A stretch of 64,000 bases of DNA. It comes from CAIVPM01 sp964477265. Lineage in GTDB: Bacteria > Bacteroidota > Bacteroidia > Chitinophagales > Chitinophagaceae. The translations under genes and the position numbers were made by a program. The notes under the pieces were generated by a model. It was given only the letters and a program-made list of their open reading frames with translations. It did not search any database and had not been told where the DNA came from. Below are positions 26,791 through 35,134 of the stretch, piece by piece. The stretch lies in assembly GCA_964477265.1 (NCBI GenBank), contig CAYZDJ010000005.1, forward strand, positions 159,066-223,065. The letters are read 5' to 3'. Positions within the stretch are counted from its first letter, which is position 1; every line of letters begins with the position of its first letter.

Positions 26791-27635
26791 TGGTTAGTTA
26801 TCTTATTTAATTTTTCTGCACTTCCCCAAAATTTTAAAGGCTCAAAGTCAGGGTAGGGGTAGTAGCCTAAATTAAGTTCTATGTTTTTATTTTTTGTTTT
26901 CAAATAATCTAAAACAAATTGCTTTACTGCGATAGGCTTGCCACTACAGCAATTTATTGTTCCAACAAATTTGTTTTGCAATGCAATGGTAACAATATTT
27001 TTTGCAACTTCTTCAATGGGTAAAAAATCCCTTATTTGCTCGCCACCACTCATATTAAATATTGCCTCATTATTTTCAAGTGCAGCATCTAATTGTGATA
27101 TTAACGATTTTGAATTTTGTCCTTTGCCATACATATAAAACAAGCGAATCCATTTATTAAGCAAAGGTTTTGTTAAACATAATTGCTGTAAAAATAAATG
27201 TAGTTCATGCTTTGCTTTTGCATAAGTATTATCTGGCTTACATTCCATTTCTTCATTCAATTCGCCTTCTTGCATTCCATATTCAAAGCAAGTGCCTGTA
27301 ACAGTTATATCAGTTAAACCACTATCAATTATATTTTTTAAAAATATTTTTTGCTGAGGTAAGTTTTCTGTCAAATGAAAATCGGCTTTAAAATTTGGTA
27401 AACCCTGCCACGCCAAATGAATTAGTTTATTGGGTTTGTTAAAATATTCGAAGAGATTAGTGCTTGCTTCAGTTGAAAATGTGAAAGGGATATATGTAAC
27501 CTTATTAAACCAAGTACAAGTTTTTGCTTTATCAATATTTGTTGATGAAGCAATGACTTTAATATTTCTTTGTAGCAATTCGTTGATAACATAATTACCA
27601 ATAAAACCAGTTGCACCTGTAACTAATACTTTCAT
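26787..27635 (-). CDS. NAD(P)-dependent sugar epimerase/reductase (extended SDR)
   Basis: 282 residues. Extended SDR fold: nucleotide-binding GATGFIG at residues 7-13, LIHLAWQG, TGTCFEYG and the catalytic YxxxK as YAKAK (about 138-142). The C-terminal half has SGGEQIRDFLPIEEVAKNI, as in sugar-nucleotide reductases and epimerases. Next to a C-methyltransferase and an RfbC-type epimerase it most likely reduces a 4-keto sugar, an inference from the usual gene set. It overlaps the next gene by 4 nt. Confidence 0.82.
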   Translation of the reverse strand: MKVLVTGATGFIGNYVINELLQRNIKVIASSTNIDKAKTCTWFNKVTYIPFTFSTEASTNLFEYFNKPNKLIHLAWQGLPNFKADFHLTENLPQQKIFLKNIIDSGLTDITVTGTCFEYGMQEGELNEEMECKPDNTYAKAKHELHLFLQQLCLTKPLLNKWIRLFYMYGKGQNSKSLISQLDAALENNEAIFNMSGGEQIRDFLPIEEVAKNIVTIALQNKFVGTINCCSGKPIAVKQFVLDYLKTKNKNIELNLGYYPYPDFEPLKFWGSAEKLNKITNQ

Positions 27636-27647
27636 TTTTATATTTTA

Positions 27648-27698
27648 TTTCACACAAAACTCACCAAGATTACAACTACACAAAGTCTTTGCGTGAAA
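27648..27698. repeat. Intergenic hairpin repeat, CTTTGYGTGAAA family
   Basis: TTTCACACAAA (27648-27658) faces CTTTGCGTGAAA (27687-27698) as an imperfect inverted repeat in the 65-nt spacer between two cluster genes. Confidence 0.65.
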
Positions 27699-27700
27699 AT

Positions 27701-28924
27701 TTAAAACACTTTCAATTCAGGAATAGCAATTACAAACTTGCAATCCCATTCTCTTACATAACTTAATTGCTCACTAATTTCATCTTTTAAATTCCATGGA
27801 AAAATTACTATGAAATCAGGCTTTGCTTTTTCAATTTCATCTTTGCCAACAACAGGAATTCTACTGCCTGGCAATAACTTATTTTGCTTGTGTGGCGATG
27901 CATCAACTACAAATTCTATTAAATCATTTCCTTTAATGCCACAATAGTTGAGCAATGTATTTCCTTTTGCAGCAGCACCATAACCAATTACTTTTTTGCC
28001 TTGTCTTTTCTGCTGAATTAAAAACTCTGTAAAGTCATATTTTATGGTATCAACTTTCGCCTGAAAGTTTTGATAATATGCTAAAGTATTAATTCCAGCA
28101 GCAGATTCTTTGTTAAGCATTGCAGCAACTGCTGGCTCAATTTGTTTAGTATTATCTTCTTTATGTTTTGTAAAAATTCTTAAACTTCCACCATGAGTTG
28201 GTTGCTCTTGTACATCAAATATTTCTAATCCCTGTTCACCAAAAACAGAAACTAAATTAGTTAATGACAAATAAGAAAAGTGTTCGTGGTAAACAGTGTC
28301 AAACTGATTCTCTTCAACCAACTTTAAAAGATGAGGAAACTCGAAAGTATTAATGCCATTAGGTTTCAAAGCAATCTTTACACCTTTTACAAAGTCATTA
28401 ATATCTGGCACATGTGCTAAAACATTATTGCCCAAAATCAAATCTGCCTTGCCTTTTAATTTATCTTCTGCTAAACTGCTTCCAAAAAAATCTACTATAT
28501 TTTCTATTCCTTTTTCTATAGAAACTTTTGCTGTGTTAGCTGTAGGCTCAACACCCAAAACAGGAATGTTTTTTTCTTTAAAGTATTGCAACAAGTAACC
28601 ATCATTGCTTGCAATTTCCACAACCAAACTATTTGAATTTAATCCAAATCTTTCAGTCATGTAATCAGTATATTTTTTTGCGTGTTGCAACCAGCTTGTT
28701 GAGAAAGATGAGAAGTAAGTGTATTCTTCATTGAAAATCGCATCTGCTTTTTCAAGTTCATCCACTTGCACTAACCAACATTTTTCACAAACAAAAACCT
28801 TCAATGGAAAATAGGTTTCAGGATAGTTAATCAACTCTGGCTTAACCATTGCATTTGATGGTGGGCAAGTTTGTAAATCACAAAAAACGTGAGTGAGTAT
28901 ATGGTTACAATGTCTGCAATTCAT
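27701..28924 (-). CDS. Sugar C-methyltransferase (zinc-binding N-terminus)
   Basis: 407 residues from the ATG at 28924; the longer frame starts nine residues earlier inside a repeat and lacks support. The N-terminus carries the zinc-binding cysteines of the family, CRHC (2 to 6), C at about 16 and 21, and CEKC (about 45-48). The SAM-binding core reads LVVEIASNDGYLLQYFKEKNIPVLGVEPT (about 98-126), followed by ILGNNVLAHVPD. A C-terminal domain has KVIGYGAAAKGNTLLNYCG and VVDASPHKQNKLLPG. The layout is that of NDP-4-keto-6-deoxyhexose C-methyltransferases (TylCIII/NovU type), which add a branch methyl to the ring. Together with RfbF it suggests a CDP-linked branched sugar. Confidence 0.85.
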   Translation of the reverse strand: MNCRHCNHILTHVFCDLQTCPPSNAMVKPELINYPETYFPLKVFVCEKCWLVQVDELEKADAIFNEEYTYFSSFSTSWLQHAKKYTDYMTERFGLNSNSLVVEIASNDGYLLQYFKEKNIPVLGVEPTANTAKVSIEKGIENIVDFFGSSLAEDKLKGKADLILGNNVLAHVPDINDFVKGVKIALKPNGINTFEFPHLLKLVEENQFDTVYHEHFSYLSLTNLVSVFGEQGLEIFDVQEQPTHGGSLRIFTKHKEDNTKQIEPAVAAMLNKESAAGINTLAYYQNFQAKVDTIKYDFTEFLIQQKRQGKKVIGYGAAAKGNTLLNYCGIKGNDLIEFVVDASPHKQNKLLPGSRIPVVGKDEIEKAKPDFIVIFPWNLKDEISEQLSYVREWDCKFVIAIPELKVF

Positions 28925-28941
28925 GTTGTTATTTGTTTTTA

Positions 28942-29024
28942 TTTCACACAAAGAAAACTAAGGTTACAACGAAACAAAGCTGTTTTCTTTGTGTACTTGA
29001 TTGCCTTTGTAGCTTTGTGTGAAA
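28942..29024. repeat. Intergenic hairpin repeat, CTTTGYGTGAAA family
   Basis: TTTCACACAAAG (28942-28953) and CTTTGTGTGAAA (29013-29024) are perfect 12-bp inverted repeats with a 59-nt loop holding further CTTTGT copies. They fill the whole spacer between the C-methyltransferase and the RfbC-like gene. Confidence 0.75.
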
Positions 29025-29026
29025 AA

Positions 29027-29572
29027 TCAAATTCCTTTAAATTCTTCTGTTAAAAAATTATGTTGTTTATCTCTTTCGCTAATGTTTGTTACTTCCAATT
29101 TCCATTCAATATTCAATCTTGGGTCATCATATTTTATTCCTGCCTCAACACCTGGTTTGTAAAATTCACTGTGATGATAAATTAATTCTGCATCATCAGT
29201 TAATGTTTGAAATCCATGTGCAAAGCCTTCAGGAATGTAAATCATTTTTTTATTGGCAGCACTTAATTCAACTGCAAACCACTTCAAAAATGTTGGTGAG
29301 TTTTTTCTGATATCCACAATAACATCATACACACAACCTGCTATACAACGCACCAATTTTATTTCTGCAAATGGTGGCATTTGATAATGCAATCCTCTGA
29401 TGCTTCCTTTTTGTTTTGTAAAAGAATGGTTCATTTGCACCCAATTTTTTGTATGCCCAATTTGCTGAAACTCTTGCTCACAATATGTTCTGGCAAACCA
29501 ACCTCTGTCATCAATAAAGGGATTTAAGTCTATAACATAGCTTCCTTTTAATATCGTCTCTGTAAGTGTCAT
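29027..29572 (-). CDS. rfbC: dTDP-4-dehydrorhamnose 3,5-epimerase-like protein
   Basis: 181 residues from the ATG at 29572; the TTG nine bases upstream is at the edge of a palindromic repeat and is unlikely. RfbC-type cupin: DDRGWFARTYCEQEF (about 20-34), GSIRGLHYQMPP with the catalytic His (about 55-66), DVRKNSPTF-like VDIRKNSPTFLKW, and IPEGFAHGFQTLTDD (about 114-128). The canonical enzyme epimerises C3 and C5 of a 4-keto-6-deoxyhexose. No rfbA, rfbB or rfbD genes for dTDP-rhamnose are nearby, so it may act on a CDP- or other NDP-linked sugar of this cluster. Confidence 0.88.
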   Translation of the reverse strand: MTLTETILKGSYVIDLNPFIDDRGWFARTYCEQEFQQIGHTKNWVQMNHSFTKQKGSIRGLHYQMPPFAEIKLVRCIAGCVYDVIVDIRKNSPTFLKWFAVELSAANKKMIYIPEGFAHGFQTLTDDAELIYHHSEFYKPGVEAGIKYDDPRLNIEWKLEVTNISERDKQHNFLTEEFKGI

Positions 29573-29580
29573 ATAAATCA

Positions 29581-29613
29581 AAACCTATAAGGTTTTTGAA
29601 ACCTTATAGGTTT
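29581..29613. repeat. 33-nt palindromic repeat, copy 1
   Basis: AAACCTATAAGGTTT (29581-29595), loop TTG, AAACCTTATAGGTTT (29599-29613): a perfect 15-bp stem. Copy 2 at 31311-31343 is its reverse complement. It lies between rfbC and the SDR gene. Confidence 0.85.
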
Positions 29614-29616
29614 ATT

Positions 29617-30654
29617 TTATCGAATTGCTAAATTTTCATCAATAATTTTTTCATCTAACAACTTTTGAATCGTTTTTAAACGTATCAAATTTGATTGACG
29701 AAAATTGACATCATTAAAGCCAATCCCTTCTAGCCCTTTTTTCAAATCTTCAACAGCATTTGCCAAACTCATTTGTGGCTGATGATTGGGTGCAAGTTTT
29801 TCATATAAATCAAAACTCACTTTATAACTTCTTTTATCAGGTGCAGCATTGGTGTTAATGTCAACTTCAATATTTCCAAAAATTTGTTGCACAGCAGCAG
29901 CCAATTCTCTTACCTGATAATTCCAAATATTGCTACCAGTATTAATAATTAAAAAACTTCCACCATCTTTTCTTTGAATTGCCCAATCCATTGCACGTGC
30001 CATATCTTTAACATGAATTAATGGACGCCAAGGTGTACCATCACTAAGAATGGTTATTTTTTTTGCAGAGATTGCACTGGCAACAAAATCATTCAACACT
30101 AAATCCAATCTTAATCTATCGCTATAACCACAAGCTGTTGCAAAACGCAGGCAGGTTATTTTAAAGTTATCATCAGCTAATGGCTGTAAACCTTGCTCTG
30201 CAAATACTTTGCTCTTTGCATAGGCAGTTAAAGGGTTTACTTCAGATGTCTCAGTTCTTGCATTTTCATCTGCAAAACCATACACACTACAACTGCTGGC
30301 AAACACAAAATTTTTAACGCCATTTTCTTTAGCTTGTTTTGCAATGGTAATGGCAGCATGATAGTTTATATCTAAAGTTGGCTTTTCAAAAACATTACCC
30401 ATAGGGTCGTTACTAATTGCAGCTAAATAAATAACGCTATCAAAGTCTTTCAATATTGCTGCATCTAAATTTCTAACATCGCCATAGTATTGTTTATCCA
30501 AAAGTGTATCACCAACAATACTGTTTGCAGTGTAGTTTTGAATAAAATAACCAATGTCAAATCCTGCTATAAATGCTTTAGGAAAATGTTGCCTGAAATG
30601 CTTAACAACCATTGGGCCAACATATCCTAAGTTTCCTATTATTAATACTTTCAT
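29617..30654 (-). CDS. NAD-dependent epimerase/dehydratase (extended SDR)
   Basis: 345 residues. The nucleotide-binding motif is GNLGYVG (residues 7-13), followed by VIYLAAISNDPMG, FASSCSVYG and the catalytic YAKSK (about 152-156). The substrate half has LRFATACGYSDRLRLDLVLNDFV and GTPWRPLIHVKDMARAMDWAI, typical of UDP-glucose-4-epimerase-like sugar SDRs found beside RfbF, RfbC and C-methyltransferases. The exact reaction (epimerase or reductase) cannot be told. It is enclosed with the Uma2 gene by two opposite palindromes. Confidence 0.82.
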   Translation of the reverse strand: MKVLIIGNLGYVGPMVVKHFRQHFPKAFIAGFDIGYFIQNYTANSIVGDTLLDKQYYGDVRNLDAAILKDFDSVIYLAAISNDPMGNVFEKPTLDINYHAAITIAKQAKENGVKNFVFASSCSVYGFADENARTETSEVNPLTAYAKSKVFAEQGLQPLADDNFKITCLRFATACGYSDRLRLDLVLNDFVASAISAKKITILSDGTPWRPLIHVKDMARAMDWAIQRKDGGSFLIINTGSNIWNYQVRELAAAVQQIFGNIEVDINTNAAPDKRSYKVSFDLYEKLAPNHQPQMSLANAVEDLKKGLEGIGFNDVNFRQSNLIRLKTIQKLLDEKIIDENLAIR

Positions 30655-30663
30655 TTTTAAAAA

Positions 30664-31299
30664 TTACATTTCAAAAACATCTTTCACATTCATGCTAAAA
30701 CCTGTTATAACATTAGATTTTATAACATCATCTTCTGTATAAAACCTTGAGCCAACAAACTTTTCATTTACCAAGCTGTAAATAATAATGGTTTTCATTT
30801 CTGGGTTTACAATCCAATATTCCTTTACACCAGCCTCTTCATACAAATCAAATTTATTGCTTACTTCTTTTTTTGAATTACCTGGCGATAAAATTTCTAC
30901 AACCAAATCTGGTGCTCCACATAGTCCTCTACTATCAATAATGCTTTCATCACATACTACCATAATATCAGGTTGAACAACAGTAGTTATCTCGTTATCT
31001 TTTTTCTTGTTCTTTACTGGTAGTCTTACATCAAAAGGTGCTACAAAAACCTGGCAAGGCTTTTTATGTAATAGATTATATAATCTGCCAAAAATTTCTC
31101 TGCTAATTTTTTGATGATTCAAATTTGGTGCAGACATTTTAAAAATTCTACCCCTGAATAGTTCCAATCTTTCTTCAATTTTAAACCTCAAATAATCTAC
31201 ATAAGTATATACCTTGCTGCTATATTCCATAGCAGGTTCTTCAACCAAATAATGATTGTCTCCATCTTCAACAACTAAATATGATACTTCTTTTAACAT
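30664..31299 (-). CDS. Uma2 family PD-(D/E)XK nuclease
   Basis: 211 residues. The C-terminal half carries the Uma2 core: VVQPDIMVVCDES (Asp of the active site, about 100-112), GAPDLVVEILSPGN (Glu, about 122-135) and FDLYEEAGVKEYWIVNPEM (about 144-162). An N-terminal extension of about 40 residues precedes KMSAPNLNHQKISREIFGRL. Family members are found in many copies in some genomes; their role is not established, and a link with mobile DNA is often supposed. It is the only gene here with no evident part in sugar synthesis, which suggests insertion into the cluster. Confidence 0.85.
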   Translation of the reverse strand: MLKEVSYLVVEDGDNHYLVEEPAMEYSSKVYTYVDYLRFKIEERLELFRGRIFKMSAPNLNHQKISREIFGRLYNLLHKKPCQVFVAPFDVRLPVKNKKKDNEITTVVQPDIMVVCDESIIDSRGLCGAPDLVVEILSPGNSKKEVSNKFDLYEEAGVKEYWIVNPEMKTIIIYSLVNEKFVGSRFYTEDDVIKSNVITGFSMNVKDVFEM

Positions 31300-31310
31300 A
31301 TAATTTTAGC

Positions 31311-31343
31311 AGACCTATAAGGTTTCAAAAACCTTATAGGTTT
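31311..31343. repeat. 33-nt palindromic repeat, copy 2 (inverted)
   Basis: ACCTATAAGGTTT (31313-31325), loop CAA, AAACCTTATAGGTTT (31329-31343). It is the reverse complement of copy 1 with one outer mismatch (31312). It lies between rfbF and the Uma2 gene. Confidence 0.85.
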
Positions 31344-31349
31344 TATTAA

Positions 31350-32126
31350 CTACCACTTTTTCCAAGCAGCTTTATTGCTTTCCCATAATTCACTCAACTC
31401 AATTTTATCTCTTAACGCATCCATACATTTCCAAAAACCTTTGTGCTGATAAGCCATCAACTCATTATCATTTGTTAATTGCAGCATTGGTTCTTCTTCC
31501 CACATTGTATTTGTCATATCATCTTTTAGATAATCAAAAATGGTTGGCTTTAAAACAAAATAACCACCATTTATCCATTTGCCATCATCCTTTGCTTTTT
31601 CCTTAAACTCTTTAACAGCACCAGTTTCATCTACATTCATACCACCAAAACGTGCATCTAATTGTATGGCAGTAAGTGTTGCAATTTTATTATGTGCTTT
31701 ATGAAATTTTACTAATTCATTTATATCAACATCGCAAACACCATCGCCATAAGTAAGCATAAAATCTTCGTTGCCTATATATTGTTGTACTTGTTGTAAA
31801 CGTCCAGCAGTTTTTGTATTTAAACCAGTATCTACAAGTGTTACCTTAAAATTATCACTCTTTGTCCCAAACACTTCCATTTTATTATTGCCCAAATCAA
31901 TTGATATATCAGAATTATGTAAAAAATAATTCATGAAATATTCCTTGATTACATAACCCTTGTAGCCAAGGCAAATGATAAAATCGTTGAAACCATAGTG
32001 GCTGTATGTTTTCATGATGTGCCAAATTATTGGCTTGCCACCAATTTCAACCATTGGCTTGGGGCGAACATCAGTTTCCTCACTAATTCTCGTGCCTAAA
32101 CCACCTGCAAAAATGACAACTTTCAT
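31350..32126 (-). CDS. rfbF: Glucose-1-phosphate cytidylyltransferase
   Basis: 258 residues, the usual length. The enzyme makes CDP-glucose from CTP and glucose-1-phosphate, entering the CDP-3,6-dideoxyhexose and related pathways. The N-terminal signature is FAGGLGTRISEETDVRPKPM (residues 6-25), followed by EIGGKPIIWHIMK, the CLGYKGYVIKEYF segment, TYGDGVCDVDINEL (about 128-141) and GGMNVDETGAVKEFKEK. The C-terminal EPMLQLTNDNELMAYQHKGFWKCMDALRDK is also conserved. It starts the part of the cluster that points to a CDP-sugar. Confidence 0.95.
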   Translation of the reverse strand: MKVVIFAGGLGTRISEETDVRPKPMVEIGGKPIIWHIMKTYSHYGFNDFIICLGYKGYVIKEYFMNYFLHNSDISIDLGNNKMEVFGTKSDNFKVTLVDTGLNTKTAGRLQQVQQYIGNEDFMLTYGDGVCDVDINELVKFHKAHNKIATLTAIQLDARFGGMNVDETGAVKEFKEKAKDDGKWINGGYFVLKPTIFDYLKDDMTNTMWEEEPMLQLTNDNELMAYQHKGFWKCMDALRDKIELSELWESNKAAWKKW

Positions 32127-32161
32127 AGCTGCGAAAATATGAGTTTGTAGTTAGTAATTTA

Positions 32162-32905
32162 TTAATCCCATTTCTTTTTAAAATCACCACGGCTGAAATA
32201 TTTTTCTATCAGGCAATACAGCACAATAAAAAAATATCGGCTGCCCATTTCTCTTATTTTTAAATTGGATGTGCCGTGTTTTCTATTTTGCCAACTATTT
32301 GGTACAACAGTGTAAGTGTAACCACGAACAACAGCTTTTAAAGGCAATTCAACTGTTAAGTTAAAATGTGGCGACATAAATGGCTTTATGCCTTCAATAG
32401 TTTGCTTGCTATACAATTTAAAAGCATTGGTACAATCATTGTACTTTAGCCTGAAAACCCAATTAATGCAGGTGTTTACAAAGCGATTGATGTATAATTT
32501 ATTTTTGGGATAGTCTATAACCTTACCACCTTTAATAAACCTGCTGCCAAAAACACAATCTACTTTTTTATCAATAAATGTGTTGTAATAATTCACTAAA
32601 TCTTTAGGTGAATCACTCATATCTGCCATTACAACAGCCACACAATCGCCACTAAAATTTTCCAAACCTTTACGCACTGCATAACCAAAACCATTGTGTG
32701 GTGGATTGTTGGTTACATAAACCAACGTTGGAAATTTGGTTTTTAAGTTATCCAAAACCTCAATGGTATTATCTTTTGAGTTATCGTTTACCACCAAAAT
32801 TTCGTGTGGAATATTGCTGGCATTGAGTTCTGTGTAAAATGCTTCAATAGTTTCTGGTAAACTTAAACTTTCGTTATATGCAGGAATGACGATACTTAAT
32901 TTCAT
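32162..32905 (-). CDS. DPM1-like glycosyltransferase family 2
   Basis: 247 residues. GT-A fold with LSIVIPAYNESLSLPETIEAFY, VVNDNSKDNT, NGFGYAVRKGLENFSGD and VVMADMSDSPKD, the DMSD position serving as DxD. The C-terminal CVFGSRFIKGG and WQNRKHGTSNLKIREMGSRYF are the polyprenyl-phosphate (dolichol-phosphate mannose synthase-like) signature. It probably loads a sugar onto a polyprenyl phosphate or primes the glycan. Its ATG overlaps the upstream stop codon by 1 nt (TAATG), indicating translational coupling. Confidence 0.9.
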   Translation of the reverse strand: MKLSIVIPAYNESLSLPETIEAFYTELNASNIPHEILVVNDNSKDNTIEVLDNLKTKFPTLVYVTNNPPHNGFGYAVRKGLENFSGDCVAVVMADMSDSPKDLVNYYNTFIDKKVDCVFGSRFIKGGKVIDYPKNKLYINRFVNTCINWVFRLKYNDCTNAFKLYSKQTIEGIKPFMSPHFNLTVELPLKAVVRGYTYTVVPNSWQNRKHGTSNLKIREMGSRYFFIVLYCLIEKYFSRGDFKKKWD

Positions 32906-33966
32906 TACACACGAGCTTTCATATTGTCAAAAATTTGTGCAAGTGTTGTTTCTAACGAGTATTCATAAGCCCAGTCTGGGTAATGGTTTTTGAATTTTGA
33001 AACATCAGAAATATACCAAATATGGTCGCCAATTCTATTGGTTTCACTGTAAGTATAATTCATTTTATTGCCAGTAATATTTTCACAAACTTCAATAGCT
33101 TCAATCATTGAGCAGTTGCTAAACCTGCTGCCACCTGCATTATATACTTCACCACATTTTGGGTTTTGGTAAAAATGCCAGAACATATTTACCAAATCGT
33201 AGCTATGAATATTGTCCCTTACTTGCTTGCCTTTATATCCAAAAATTGTGTATTGGTTTTTTGTAATAGCACACTTCATTAGATAAGAAAGAAAGCCATG
33301 CAACTGTGCACCACTATGTTGTGGACCAGTTAAGCAGCCACCCCTGAACACACCAGTTTTCATATTAAAGTATTTTCCATATTCCTGCACAAGCACATCT
33401 GCTGCCACTTTTGATGCACCAAAGAGTGAATGTTTAGAATTATCAATACTCATACTCTCATCAATCCCTTCTTTAAAATAGTGATGGCTTTCATCAATTT
33501 CCCAACGTTTTTCAAGTTCGATTAATGGCAAATAATTTGGCGTATCACCATAAACTTTATTGGTTGAAGTAAAGATAAAAACGGCATCACTGCAATGCAA
33601 CCTTGTTAGCTCAAGCAGGTTTAAAGTTCCATTTGCATTGATGGTAAAATCTGTCAATGGTTCTTTTGCAGCCCAGTCGTGGCTTGGTTGTGCAGCAGTA
33701 TGAACTACCATTTTTATATCATTGCCATACTGCTTAAAAATAGTTTCCAAAGCAGCATAATCCCTTATGTCAATGTTGTGTGAAGTGAAGTTTTGAAACT
33801 CAGTTTTAAGCCTGTTTTCATTCCATTGTGTTGATGCTTCATTGCCAAAAAAATAAGCACGTTGGTTGTTGTCAATGCCAATTATCATATCCATTTTACT
33901 GGCAAGAAAACTTACACTTTCGCTGCCAATCAACCCACCACTTCCTGTTATTAAAGCTATGTTCAT
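32905..33966 (-). CDS. CDP-paratose 2-epimerase-like SDR (RfbE-like)
   Basis: 353 residues. GSGGLIG at residues 8-14, then HTAAQPSHDWAAKEPLTDF and STNKVYGDTPNYLPL, which is close to the CDP-paratose/tyvelose 2-epimerase RfbE. The GYKGKQVRDNIHSYDLVNMFW segment is also typical. The position of the catalytic Tyr reads SLFGASK (about 181-187), with Phe where YxxxK has Tyr. The epimerase would convert one CDP-hexose into its C2 epimer, but the change leaves the reaction open. A second, related SDR gene lies just upstream. Confidence 0.8.
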   Translation of the reverse strand: MNIALITGSGGLIGSESVSFLASKMDMIIGIDNNQRAYFFGNEASTQWNENRLKTEFQNFTSHNIDIRDYAALETIFKQYGNDIKMVVHTAAQPSHDWAAKEPLTDFTINANGTLNLLELTRLHCSDAVFIFTSTNKVYGDTPNYLPLIELEKRWEIDESHHYFKEGIDESMSIDNSKHSLFGASKVAADVLVQEYGKYFNMKTGVFRGGCLTGPQHSGAQLHGFLSYLMKCAITKNQYTIFGYKGKQVRDNIHSYDLVNMFWHFYQNPKCGEVYNAGGSRFSNCSMIEAIEVCENITGNKMNYTYSETNRIGDHIWYISDVSKFKNHYPDWAYEYSLETTLAQIFDNMKARV

Positions 33967-33985
33967 TTTATTATTTTTTCTTTTA

Positions 33986-34055
33986 TGCCACTAAGACGCA
34001 AAGGCACAAAGTACTTTTATATTTATGAAATTTATGTCTTAGTGCCTTTGTGGCA
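33986..34055. repeat. Intergenic repeat with permuted inverted arms
   Basis: TGCCACTAAGACGCAAAGGC (start 33986) faces TGTCTTAGTGCCTTTGTGGC (start 34035). Both arms carry the words TGCCAC, AAAGGCAC and AAGAC in shifted order. It fills the 93-nt spacer between the two RfbE-like genes. Confidence 0.65.
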
Positions 34056-34059
34056 ATAC

Positions 34060-35130
34060 TTATACGTTTAAAATTTTATCCAACTGCTGTTCATTATCTC
34101 CAATCCAAATAATAATGTCTTCAACTATTTTTTCAGCATTGCGTTTTGGCTGCCAACCTGTTGCTGCTGTTATTTTTGAGTTATCTGTTATATAAATTGG
34201 AATATCACCTTTTCTATGCACATCAACACCATTTTCCTTAACAGTATTGCCTGTTATTTTTTGGCAAATATGTGTCAACTCTTTTAACGATACACTTGAA
34301 AAATTTGAACCACCAGCATTATAAACATTACCACTTACTTTTTCAAACTGGTGAATTTGCAAATCAACCAAATCAAATAAATCTAAAATGTGCATCACGT
34401 CTCGAACCTGCTTGCCCAAACCTTTATAGCCAAAATAGCTTACTTCTTTTTTCCAATAATGGCGTGCAGCCCACAGTGCAATTACACCTTGGTCAACCTT
34501 ACCCATTTGATAAGGACCAGCCACCACACCACACCTGTTAATGACATAATCAACACCAAAAAATTCCCTGAACTCTTCAATAATTAATTCACTTGCAAGT
34601 TTCGTAGTACCATAAACACTACGTGCTTTTGTTAAAGGAAAATCTTCGCTAATGCCATTAACACCAACACCAGCAAGGCTTTGATTGTTTGAAATTGTAT
34701 AACGCGTTTCGTTTTCCTCAATATTTATTTGTTCAATAAAACTGATAGGATACACACGGCTTGTAGAAAGGAAAATGAATTTTGCTTTGTGCTTTGCAGC
34801 CAATTCTAATGTATTGATTGTACCAACCAAATTAGTATTGATAACATAATTAAAAGTTGCATCTAGTCCAGCCATTATTGAAGGTTCAGCAGCAGCATCA
34901 ATGATAATGTCAATCGTTTCATCAAAAACCAAATCTTCTTTGTTTCTAATATCAGCGTGTATAAACTCAATGCCTACTTCCTTCAATCTTGGAATATTTA
35001 ATTCGCTGCCCCTGCGTTTTAAATTATCTAAACAAATAATTTTATAGGCAGTATATTTTGTTTTTAAATTAATGGCAAGGTTAGAGCCTATAAAGCCACA
35101 ACCACCAGTAATTAATATTGTTTTATTCAT
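34060..35130 (-). CDS. NAD-dependent sugar epimerase (RfbE-like SDR)
   Basis: 356 residues. GGCGFIG at residues 8-14, DAAAEPSIMAGLD, STSRVYPISFIEQ, and an intact catalytic YGTTK (about 184-188). GYKGLGKQVRDVMHILDLFDLVD matches the substrate half of CDP-paratose 2-epimerase-like proteins, as in the next gene. It has the full SDR dyad, unlike its neighbour, so it is the better candidate for the active epimerase of the pair. It is separated from the membrane protein gene by 4 nt. Confidence 0.82.
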   Translation of the reverse strand: MNKTILITGGCGFIGSNLAINLKTKYTAYKIICLDNLKRRGSELNIPRLKEVGIEFIHADIRNKEDLVFDETIDIIIDAAAEPSIMAGLDATFNYVINTNLVGTINTLELAAKHKAKFIFLSTSRVYPISFIEQINIEENETRYTISNNQSLAGVGVNGISEDFPLTKARSVYGTTKLASELIIEEFREFFGVDYVINRCGVVAGPYQMGKVDQGVIALWAARHYWKKEVSYFGYKGLGKQVRDVMHILDLFDLVDLQIHQFEKVSGNVYNAGGSNFSSVSLKELTHICQKITGNTVKENGVDVHRKGDIPIYITDNSKITAATGWQPKRNAEKIVEDIIIWIGDNEQQLDKILNV

Positions 35131-35134
35131 TTAA

